The notes under the pieces were generated by a model. The model had not been told where the DNA came from. It worked only from the letters and a program-made list of their open reading frames with translations, and made no database searches. Positions 55,702 through 64,000 of a stretch of DNA of 64,000 nucleotides are shown here, piece by piece; positions within the stretch are counted from its first letter, which is position 1; each line of letters opens with the position of its first letter. A program made the translations under genes and the position numbers. Source of the DNA: Dermacentor variabilis (lineage: Eukaryota > Arthropoda > Arachnida > Ixodida > Ixodidae); the NCBI RefSeq assembly GCF_050947875.1, contig NC_134573.1:35899115-35963114 (forward strand), in the 5' to 3' direction.

Positions 55702-55752
55702 GAAGGAAGGAAGGAAGGAAGGAAAGAAGGAAGGAAGGAAGAAAGGAAGGAA
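55702..55752. repeat. (GGAA)n microsatellite, LINE L8 tail
   Basis: About 12 units of GGAA, reading (TTCC)n on the minus strand, directly after the AATAAGGTTGATTTCC 3' end of LINE L8. It most likely grew from the LINE tail. Confidence 0.93.
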
Positions 55753-57931
55753 ATCAACCTTATTCGAGGTCTTGCAGGCCACAAGAGCTTTGGGTTCCCA
55801 TGGAGTGGGCGTCTCCCACGAAGGAGCCGGGAGGTTGAGTTTCCTGGCGGCGTCGTGGACCTGCTGGACGGCCCAGAGTTGGGGAGCTAGTTCTTCGTTC
55901 GGGATTGCTTCCTCAAGCTTGTGCTTGTGCTGTTCGCAGTTTATGTGAGCTTGCGAGCACGGCCAGAGTAAATGATAGACGTTAAGGGATATATTGCAAT
56001 TGGTGCAATAAAGCTTGTAGGGCTCAGACATGTAATGGTGTAGTGTGTTTTGCGTGAGGTATGTGTCAGTTTGTAGCATTCTGAGTGTAACCGCTTAAGC
56101 ACGAGTGAGCGTGCGGTGTGGCGTGCTTTATTCTCTCTACGTTGTAGGTAGTAGTGTTTCGTGATTTCATTATCTGTAATGGGGGCGCCCTTGATCTCCG
56201 AATGGTCGGGTGAAGCCTCGCGGTCGCGGGCGCAGCCTCGTGCGCCGCCTCGTTAAGGTAGGGGACGTCGCCGATCTTCGGTCCTAAATGTGCCCGGAAC
56301 CAGTATATGACGTGTTTCTTAATCTCTTTCTTTGTAAAAATTCGGAGAGCCTGTGCGCAGACCGTGTCCTTTTGGAAAGCTCTGATAGCGGCTATGGATT
56401 CGCTGTAGATATGGGAAAGATTGTCGTTGGTGAGCGCAACAGCGATCGCAACTTTCCTTGGAATTACCGTGGCTGCATGTCTTGTGGATGCGCGCGTCCA
56501 CAACCGCCACTACGAAAGCTTTGTTTCCCGCGTATGCAGCCGCGTCCACAAAAGCTGAGCGTTCGCGGTTCAGCAAGGCTTGGTTGAGGAGGAATTGTCC
56601 TCTCGCTTGTCGTCTGCCCTTGTTGTTTTCGGGGTGTACGTTTCTGGGTATTGGTCGGACCGTGATCTTGGCACGGATGTCCCGTGGGAGGTCCGCAAAG
56701 TCTTTTTCTACTTATCCTTGAGCAAAGCCTAGCTTCCCTAGGATCCTGAGCCCCGGAGGCGTCGTCGAGAGCCTAGAAAGCTGGGCGTGCTGCTGGGCTT
56801 CGGCAATTTCTTCCAGGGTGTTGTGCATGCCCAGGCGCCCCAGCTTCTCGTTGGTGGTGCTCGTCGGAATGCCGAGGACTTGGTTGGTGACCTTTCTTGA
56901 TTGGGCATTAAGTCTGTCTCTTTCGGATCATGACCAATTGAGCATTTTCGCAACGTATGCGAAGTGGCAGGTGACGAACGCGTGTATGAGTTTGATGAGA
57001 TTATGTTCCTTCAGGCCCCTGTGTCCACCTGCAATTCTTTTGATGAGCCCGATAGCGTTGTTGGTCTTGGTGATGAGCTTCCGAACCGTAGAGGCATTGA
57101 CGTTTTTAGTCTCTACAATCGTGTCCAGGACTCTGATTTTGTCGACGCATGGCATGGCGTGTCCCGAATTGGTTCGTACAATAATTTCTAGATTATAATC
57201 GAAGTCTGACGAGTACGGCCTGCGGCCCTTCCACGTGGGTGTGCGTGCGAGCAGCTCCGACTTGGAAAACGAGCATCTCAGTCCCGTGTGGGAATTAGAA
57301 ATTCTTCTACGGTATTCACTGCTTCTTGCAAGATGTCCTGCACCATGCCCGGGGTTCCTTTGGAGACCCACATGGAGATGTCATCTGCGTATATGGTGTC
57401 CTCGAGCCCGTGGATCTGTCCGAGTTTCTCAGCAAGTCCCGCCATGGTAAGGTTAAAAAGCATAGGCGAGATGACCGAGCCTTAGGGAGTGCCCCTGCTC
57501 CCCAGCGAGAGTGTCTCCATGGAGAGGTCGGCAAATGGGAGCGTAGCCGTCCTGTTGTTCAAGAATGACTTGACCTACGCGTGGAATCTGGCTCTGAGGT
57601 TGAGGTGGGAAATGGTGTCCACAATGCATTGGTGAGAAAGGTTATCCAACGCTTTGTAGCGATCCAACCCGAGAATGGCCTTGGCGTTTCTAATGGAGTC
57701 ATCAATGATTTGGTGCTTGATGAAAATCATGGTGTCCTGAGCTGATAGACCGTGTCTAAATCCGATGAGGGTGTGTGGTAAAAGTACCTTGTTTTCAAGG
57801 AATCTGGACACTCTGTTCAGAACGGCGTGTTCCGCAGCCTTACCCACGCACGACGTGAGTGATATGGGTTGGAGGTTGAGGTTCTCGACGCCCGAGGGCT
57901 TGTTGGGCTTTGGGATGAGAACCTGACACAA
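55753..57931 (-). mobile_element. I-superfamily LINE L8: RT, RNase H, zinc motif
   Basis: Minus-strand, 5'-truncated copy of the L1/L2/L3 family. RT: CQVLIPKPNKPSGVENLNLQ, PISLTSCVGKAAEHAVLNRV, IGFRHGLSAQDTMIFIKHQI and ILGLDRYKALDN (57931-57575), then YADD at 57391-57380 in IYADDISMWV. The thumb IRVLDTIVETKNVNASTVRK is at about 57120. RNase H: FVDAAAYAGNKAFVVAV near 56540, IYSESIAAIRAFQ (Asp changed to Glu) near 56410, LNEAAHEAAPAT near 56250. Zinc motif CTNCNISLNVYHLLWPC is near 55990. Moderate decay, with about six frameshifts. Confidence 0.9.
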
Positions 57932-58002
57932 GAGTCATACGGAGGAAGGCGCTAGTGGGCATAGGGAAGCATTGGAGGGAGAGGAACGGAATAAGAAGGG
58001 AG

Positions 58003-58034
58003 GAATGGATGAATGAATGAATGAATGAATAAAT
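58003..58034. repeat. (GAAT)n microsatellite, LINE L7 tail
   Basis: About seven units of GAAT at the 3' end of the minus-strand LINE L7, read (ATTC)n in its sense. Confidence 0.9.
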
Positions 58035-61032
58035 GTGTGTTGTTTAGTGGCACAAGGTTCAGGTAAGGCCAAAGAGCGCCAAGACAGTGTTAGTGATTTC
58101 GCGGTGGAATGATAAGTTCTGTGAAGAAGATGTGACTTGGCTGTAAAGGGGCCTAAAAATAGCCGCTCTAAAATGCTTAAAATCTACGTGCTATAAGATT
58201 ATGGCGATGTCTAATGATGAGTACTATGAGCCTTACACTGCATTGCAGAAGAATGATATGATATGCAGAACATGTAAGATGCAAAAATTAGCTACAGCAC
58301 AACTGTCTCACCAGAGCCCTTGAAACACAAGGGCCTTGAGGCATGTGCGATACACTACGACTGTCCCAGCCGCATCCTCTAACGAAAGGAAGTGCTACGA
58401 ATGTATGGGACTAATAACATGTAAGACCACATCTCTGAGGAAACCTAGGACTGCGTCTGTATGAAAAAATGGTTCTCGACCGAGAGACATTGCAGGATGA
58501 AGGGGAATGTGCTGCCGCTATGCTAATGAAAAATGTCTCTTTCTCTCAGATTCGGCTTGCCGACAGTCCAGGAGGACGTGGAGTATGGTCAGCCTCTCCC
58601 CGCATTTACCACAGGTCGGAGGCTCACTTCCGGTGAGTAGAAAATTATGGGTGCCAAATGTGTGTCCTATTATGAGATGACAGAATAGGACATCTGTTCG
58701 GCGCAATATTGTAGTAGAGGGCCAGAATCCTAACTGTATCTTTATAAAGTGGAGCTTATTATTCGTTTCCGCGTCGCACATGCGTTGTCAGTGGTCTCGC
58801 AGCCTCCTTCGCAAGAAAGACCTCAGATCTGTGACAGGCACTTCAGCGGTAGGGTTAACAGCTTGCGATGGGATTGACGTGGCCATCTCGTCCGCCAGAA
58901 CGTTACCCTCGATGCTCCTATGGCCAGGCACCCAGTATATAATGATAAGCTGGTTCGATATGTACGCTTTACACAAGATGAAATAGAGTTCATTAAGTAC
59001 TGGATTTTTGTGTGTATAGAGTGACATCAAGTCCTTCACGACGCTTAGGGAATCTGTATATATCGCCTATTTTTGAAGTTTTGATTTTCTTATGTGCTTC
59101 ACAGCAGACAGTATGTCGTAGACCTCGGCCGTAAAGATACTTGTTTCCGGATGCAGTACATCAGATTATGAGAAGGATGGGCCGACGGCAGCATAGGACA
59201 CCCCGGCATTTGACTTCGAAGCACCTGTGTAGACCTCTGCGCATGAGTGCTTGTGCTGGAGTTCTAGGAAATGCGTTCGGATTTCGATCTCAAGTGCGTG
59301 TTTTGTTACTTCTAAAAAGGATATGTCACCTTCTACGACCTGTCACTCCCAAGGTGGTAACAACTTGGTTTGATGCATTTGGCGAAGCTTGAGGAGTGGG
59401 ACATGCATTTCATCGATCAGCTCCCTCACACGAAGCGAGAAAGGCTGTCTTACAGAGGGACGATTAGGTAAAAGTGCAGTACACGTCATATTGTTAACGG
59501 TGCTAAAACATGGATGTTCATGATTGGAGTGTATCTTCGGGAAATATGTAAGGCTGATGTAAGTTCTCAGTAGATGGAGTGACCATTGATTTAATTCCGC
59601 GTATAAGCTTTCAATCGGGCTTGTTCTGAAAGGACCAGTGGCTAAGCGGATACCTAGGTGCTGAACATGATCTATCATATTTAGTGCGCTCGGGGCGGCA
59701 GAATTATATAATACAGCACCATAATCCAATCGAGACCGAATTACGCTCTTTTATAGTTTAATTATACACTTCCTGTCACTACCCCATGAAGTCTGGGATA
59801 GAATTTTCATTAAGTTCATTGTTTTTAGACATTTTTCTTTCAGATATTCAATGTGTGGAATGAAAGTGAGTCTAGAGTCAAGTATAATACCTAGAAATTT
59901 GTGCTCTTTCTTAGCTGGGATTTGTTGTCCACACAGTTCTATGCAAGGATCCGGGACAAGGCCTCTCTTCTTGTAAAACGAACACAAGGACTTTTCTTAG
60001 GATTGATTTTAAATCCAATTTTCTTTGCCAATTTTGATGCTTTGTTCAAGCCATGCTGTATCTGTCTCTCGCACACTGCGAGATTACAGGATTTGAAAGC
60101 TATCTGAATGTCGTCCACATAGACAGAATAAAAAATGGCCGGCGGTAATGAAGCACAAAGCGTGTTCATCTTCACCATGAAGAGCGTGCAGCTGAGCACG
60201 CCTCTCTGGGGTACACCAGTTTCTTTTGTAAAAGGACGTGACAGTACTTTGCCGACTTTTACCCGGAGGGTACGATTGGACAAATAGATTTCTATTAGCT
60301 TTAGCATATTACTATGAATGCCCATTCCTGACAAGTCTCTCAATATTCTGTAGGGCCACGTTGTGTCCTACGCCTTCTCCATACCGAGGAATATGGATAG
60401 GAAAAACTGCTTGTGTACAAACGCGTCACGGATGTTTGCTTCAATACGTACAAGATGATCAGTTGTGGAGTGCCCTTCCCTGAAGCCACACTGATAGCGA
60501 TCAAGCATTTTGCTCAGTTCAAGGAAATGAATGAGTCGCCAATAAATAATTTTTTCAAATACCTTACAAAGGCAACTTGTGAGGGCTATCGGGCGGTAAC
60601 TTTCCACTGAGGAAGTGTCTTTGCTTTGTTTCAAAACAGGGACCAAAATTGCTTCTTTCCATGTGGTTGGAAGGTATCCTACAGCTCAAATGGTGTTGAA
60701 AAGTGCGAGTAGTGTAACTTGGGTGTCATTGTGTAAGTTTTTGATCATTTCATACATGATTCTGTCAGGTCCCGGTGCAGAGCTATTGCATGCGCTCAAG
60801 TCAGCTTTCAACTCGGCAATACTAAAAGGACGGTTGTATGGTTCATTCAGTCGACATTTTCATGAATGGCTTACATTCTTCTATTTATTTGTATTTAAGA
60901 AAGGATTGTGAATAATTTGTTGAACTTCACACGCTCTCAAAATGCTCACCATGTGAGTCTGCCTGGTCTTGCAGGGTATCGCCTTTTGTGTTTACCAAAG
61001 GGAGTGAATATGTTTGTCGCCCTCTTATGCTA
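58035..61032 (-). mobile_element. LINE L7 distal part: RT, RNase H, zinc motif
   Basis: Minus strand. From 61015: YSLPLVNTKGDTLQDQAD, YNRPFSIAELKADLSACNSS with APGPDRIMYEMIKNLH near 60770, VLKQSKDTSSVESYRPIALT near 60630, FREGHSTTDHLVRIEANIRD, TGVPQRGVLSCTLFMVKMNT near 60215, and YVDD at 60121-60110 in place of YADD. The thumb IPAKKEHKFLGIILDSRLTF is near 59890 and GIRLATGPFRTSPIESLYAE near 59650. RNase H ends with IIYWVPGHRSIEGNVLADEM near 58920 and the zinc motif CGKCGERLTILHVLLDC near 58590. The 3' UTR is about 480 bp. Two to six frameshifts; TTAA at 61033 is the transposon target. Confidence 0.88.
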
Positions 61033-61606
61033 TTAAGGAGGGTAAATGGTACATGTTAGCTTTAACATAAAATTTTAGAAACTGCTGCAGATATTCGCAT
61101 CAAATATCACGCGCTTACAAAAGCTGCTCTTGGGTACGACATGAGACAATTTGTTTATGTCTAGATTGTTTGCCTTTCCTGTGGCCCACAACCAAATTTC
61201 ACGTGTGTTTAAATATTTGATATGCCTTTTCTCTGCAATCACGCAGATGAATGTGATGGTATTACACAGTGTAATTCTAAATACCCATAGGTTACATCTA
61301 AATAAAAATATATCATATCCACTATGGAGTTCGCACTCCCCCCCCCCCCCCCAAAAAAAATAATATCTCTGTTGCACAAAGCCACGAGGGGGCTTTCTTG
61401 GAGTGTACATTTTTCCGAAGTTATGAATGATATCGTCAGAAATTTTTTTATCAGAATATTTATCACTGGTTGTAGTACATGTGTACAAAGTTTCACTGGA
61501 ATGGGATTAATACTTTCTGAGAAAAGGTACATTGAATTTGACAAATTCATGAAAAATACCATTTGAGAAAAATGAAGTTTTATGTTCAAATACTGCTTGT
61601 GGATGC

Positions 61607-62110
61607 TCAAAAGACCCCAACAGAATAAATTTCACTTCTGACTTTCTTGCAGGTATATCCAAAATCCTTCTTAATGTTCCTTTTTATCCGTCGTCTTTCC
61701 TTGTTCTCGGCAGAGTCATAGAGTTCTGCCCTGTGAACACGCTGTTTGTCCATCCTCTCGAGGGCAATATTACAAAACAGACCTGGAACAATTACAAGGG
61801 CCTCCAGAACAGCTTTTCCTTTAGAATTACCGTCATTGTAGTAGGTTACAGCATTGTTAGTTGCTGTCTTGAATGTGTAAGCACTGACTATGTTTTCTTA
61901 GGGCAGCGACACCAGATGAGGTGGTTGAGCGACTCATTGGTATTCTGTGGTGGTCCATGTATACATTTGCTCAGAAAACTGATTACCTTTGAAAATTCTT
62001 TCTTCTTCATTGGCTGGAGGATCGTGCCATCTTCTGGGCAAGTAATACTTTTGAAACTCGAAACAGAGGTGAGCACGACCACGCAAACAAGAGTTTGGGG
62101 TAATAGTTCT
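61607..62110 (-). pseudogene. Kolobok-like transposase, C-terminal part
   Basis: Minus strand frame 62082-61888 reads TCPEDGTILQPMKKKEFSKV, LSKCIHGPPQNTNESLNHLI and WCRCPKKT. One frameshift later comes ENIVSAYTFKTATNNAVTYY, NDGNSKGKAVLEALVIVPGL and a basic end ENKERRRIKRNIKKDFGY, closing with a TGA at 61607. The order CxHGxxQNxNESxNxxIWxRCPK, AVxxxNDG, then a KxRRRIK tail is that of a widespread arthropod and cnidarian transposase family that I associate with Kolobok or Mutator-like domains. Only one frameshift in 160 codons suggests limited decay; the N-terminal catalytic part is absent. Confidence 0.72.
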
Positions 62111-62185
62111 TTTCAGGAAAAGACTATTACGTCAAACCCTTGCTTTGAGTTGTTAACAAATAGGACTTTGTGCTGCAATATCTTA

Positions 62186-62391
62186 GCCGCCTGGTTAGTT
62201 TAGATGGTAGAGCGGCTGGCCTAGAAAGTCGGTGGTCCCGGGTTCCAGCCCCGGACGAGGACGAATTTTCATCAACTGCCGTGCCTTCCTTTCGCGGAAC
62301 CAGTATGGGATTCTTTTGTGGCAATTGGTACAATTAGGCGGATGTCTCGCTTTCTTTTGGTTATAATTTGATGTGTAGTACAAATCACTTA

Positions 62392-62460
<69 letters not shown>
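62186..62460 (+). mobile_element. tRNA-derived SINE with (CA)n tail, in the TTAA transposon
   Basis: GCCGCCTGGTTAGTTTAGAT starts a tRNA-like head with A box TTAGTTTAGATGG (62195-62207) and B box GGGTTCCAGCCCC (62240-62252). The body follows: CGGACGAGGACGAATTTTCA, TTCCTTTCGCGGAACCAGTA, GGCGGATGTCTCGCTTTCTT, then about 33 CA units. This is a common tick SINE pattern. No clean target duplication was found. Confidence 0.78.
62393..62459. repeat. (CA)n microsatellite
   Basis: Uninterrupted CA dinucleotides, about 33 units, at the SINE 3' end. Frames with VCVCVC or THTHTH runs here are artefacts. Confidence 0.97.
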
Positions 62461-62462
<2 letters not shown>

Positions 62463-62704
62463 AGCAAAAAAACCACGGCATAACGAAGAAAACCGTGAAC
62501 GACAACGATAAACAAACCGGCCTCCGCCCACCATTTTAAACGCCAGGGCGCGCGGCACGCTTCTGCGCGACATATAAACCACTTTGAGCGGGCGCTCGAG
62601 GTCGCGTTTTCGCAGGTTTGTTCCTCATAGCGCAGTCAATTTTTCTGTGCCAAAAGTACAAATTCGATTTTTTTTGGAGGTTTACCCTACCATACCCCCT
62701 TAAC

Positions 62705-62751
62705 CATGTTCCAGACTTTGGCCTCATCTGTATACGAGTTGATACTGGTGA
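62705..62751 (-). mobile_element. LINE L7 linker fragment between TTAA transposon and RTE
   Basis: Minus-strand INSYTDEAKVWNMV, linking the endonuclease linker above 63208 to YSLPLVNTKGD below 61033. It is bounded by the RTE duplication TGGTGA at 62746-62751 and TTAA at 62701-62704. Confidence 0.82.
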
Positions 62752-63202
62752 AGAAGTGTATAACAGCTGTGTCTTATCAGTAATCACTTACGGGGCAGAA
62801 ACCTGGAGGCTTACGAAAAGGGCTCTACTCAAATTGAGGACGACGCAACTAGCTATGCAGAGAATAATGGTAGGTGTAACGTTAAGGGATAGGAAAAGAG
62901 GAGATTGGGTGAGGGAACAAACGCGAGTTAATGACATCTTAGCTGAAATCAAGAAAAAGAAATGGGCATGGGCAGGACACGTAATGAGGAGGGAAGATAA
63001 CTGATGGTCATTAAGGGTTACGGACTGGATTCCAAGGGAAGGGAAGCGTAGCAGGGGGCGGCAGAAAGTTAGGTGGGCGGATGAGATTAGGAAGTTTGCA
63101 GGAACAACATGGCCACAATTAGTACATGATCAGGGTAGTTGGAGAATAATGGGAGAGGTGTTTGCCCTGCAGTGGGCGTAACCAGGCTGATGATGATGAT
63201 GA
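62752..63202 (+). mobile_element. RTE LINE, 5'-truncated copy (R6)
   Basis: KCITAVSYQ-type start with VYNSCVLSVITYGAETWRLT, LLKLRTTQLAMQRIMVGVTL, KKWAWAGHVMRREDN then a stop at 63001, and GEVFALQWA near 63160. (GAT)n tail. Flanked by TGGTGA (62746-62751, 63203-63208), a 6-bp duplication within L7. Confidence 0.91.
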
Positions 63203-64000
63203 TGGTGACTCGATAAATACTTCTGCCAACTCTCCCTTCTGGTCTTTCGGCGGGTTCTCCTCCCTTGGGACTTTACTTTCTCTTAATTCATAAGATTCTG
63301 TGCATTGGGAGACGCGCGTAGCAACCGCCACGATTTATTCTGTTTTTTACGAGCAATCCTACATTCGTAGTCCACCACGGGACACGCCGTTTGCATGTCA
63401 AGCCATTTACTTCTGATATGCATTTCGATGCGGCTTCTATAATGAAGGCTGCAAAATACAGCACAGCAGCATCAATTCCTATAAAAGACATGTAATTCCA
63501 TGAGATACTAGTGAGATTTCGGAATTTCTCCCAGTCGGCTGCATCAATTTTTCACTTAGCAGCGTGTGGTGGGTATTCGTTTTCTTCATATGTTCTTAGC
63601 AATATGGGGAAGTGGTCGCTCCCGTAAGGATTGCTGGTAACTTCCCATTCAAGTTCAGGCAGTGTAGACGGGGAAACTATGCTGAGGTCAATTGAAGAAA
63701 ATGTTCTGTTGGCAATACAGTAATATGTGGGTTCCTTCTTATTGAGAAGGCACACACCAGAAGAGAAAGGGAACTGTTCAACAAGACGACCGCGCGCGTT
63801 TATACGAGAGTCACCTCACAGGCAGCTGTGCGCATTGAAAGCGCCAAGAACAACATAAGTTTCTGGCAATTCATCTATAAAGGACTGAAATTCATGTTTA
63901 TTCAGTTTGTAATGGGGAGGGGGGTATGTAAAGCGTGCAAACAGTGATAAGTTTCTTTAGGAGAACAACTCGAACCGCCACTGCTTCAAGGGCCATTCGT
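63203..64000 (-). mobile_element. LINE L7 proximal part: endonuclease and linker (to window edge)
   Basis: Minus strand from the right edge: YVVLGAFNAHSCL near 63850 (GDFNAH with Asp changed to Ala), INARGRLVEQF, the frame 63755-63552 with TFSSIDLSIVSPSTLPELEW and SNPYGSDHFPILL (SDH active-site motif), then the linker SKCISEVNGLTCKRRVPWWT near 63410 and RESWQKYLSS near 63215. ORF1 must lie beyond the window. Damage is moderate. Confidence 0.84.

Larger units (their letters stand above)
61037..62700 (-). mobile_element. TTAA-type DNA transposon (Kolobok-like), 1664 bp, in L7
   Basis: Flanked by TTAA (61033-61036 and 62701-62704). The outward ends are similar inverted repeats: GGAGGGTAAATGGTA on the left, and GGGGGTATGGTAGGG as the inverse of the right end. 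Excision with one TTAA joins L7 as KVWNMVNSIRGRQTYSLPLV in perfect frame. It carries a transposase 3' portion on the minus strand, poly(C) and A-rich stretches near 61340, and a later SINE. TTAA duplications occur in Kolobok and piggyBac elements; the GG-rich ends and the transposase motifs favour Kolobok. Large parts of the transposase are missing. Confidence 0.77.

Noticed and set aside
55618..55784. Phe/Leu/Pro/Ser-rich frame suggesting a membrane protein
   Set aside because: Translation of the (TTCC)n LINE tail.
62186..62260. Functional tRNA gene
   Set aside because: No acceptor-stem closure; body and tail identify it as a SINE.
62385..62582. Frame with a long Cys-Val repeat
   Set aside because: Translation of the (CA)n microsatellite in the SINE tail.
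1..64000. Bacterial-type systems, CRISPR arrays, toxin or defence operons
   Set aside because: No spaced direct-repeat arrays, no operon-like gene runs; all long frames are eukaryotic TE proteins or the two host exons.

Overview
The window looks like nuclear DNA of a hard (ixodid) tick. The best evidence is a 3'-complete tRNA-derived SINE at 5976-6211 that matches the ixodid Ruka family as I know it, two further tick-style tRNA SINEs, and many arthropod retroelements (RTE, CR1/L2, I-superfamily LINEs, Penelope, Gypsy). Genus and species cannot be read from the sequence. No bacterial operon, CRISPR array or rRNA was seen. Almost every long open frame is a transposable element (TE) remnant; the only host-gene candidate is a pair of exons on the minus strand at 18176-18347 and 21062-21300.

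Layout. 1-5100: a minus-strand LINE runs off the left edge; a second, plus-strand LINE of the same family sits inside a CR1 remnant. 5100-8200: mostly unassigned DNA with a Ruka SINE, a strong hairpin and a mariner transposase remnant. 8200-13593: one plus-strand I-superfamily LINE interrupted by a truncated RTE (9-bp target duplication) and by a 1385-bp solo LTR (5-bp duplication). 13983-17892: a plus-strand CR1/L2 element with a 2A-like motif and a 185-bp palindromic insertion. 18176-21300: two exons of a membrane-protein gene, with a palindromic MITE in the intron. 21772-26934: a minus-strand CR1 split by a plus-strand CR1. 26935-33422: a Penelope-like element, RTE copies, and a 409-bp tandem duplication. 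33423-36830: unassigned DNA with a near-perfect long hairpin, then the decayed 3' half of a LINE. 36990-43805: two head-to-tail LINE copies of one family, the first with an unbroken 846-codon RT-RNase H frame. 43806-54312: an RTE, a Gypsy LTR and gag fragment, and a minus-strand Gypsy (A) containing a complete but decayed plus-strand Gypsy (B). 54317-57931: a tRNA-Thr-like SINE, another Gypsy RT fragment and a LINE. 58003-64000: a long minus-strand LINE split by a TTAA-flanked DNA transposon, itself hit by a SINE, and by an RTE.

How the parts fit. In several nests, removing the inserted piece plus one copy of its target duplication rejoins the outer element's reading frame: at 8442/9060, 9836/11222, 23796/26126, and 61033/62701. 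These joins give the relative age of each layer without any database. The second copies are 5'-truncated and end in short tandem repeats, as expected of target-primed reverse transcription. The window is best read as intronic or intergenic tick DNA in which TEs have accumulated by repeated nesting. I found no evidence of a new multigene system. The most novel items are the TTAA transposon, the 2A-bearing CR1, the palindromes and the two-exon host gene.
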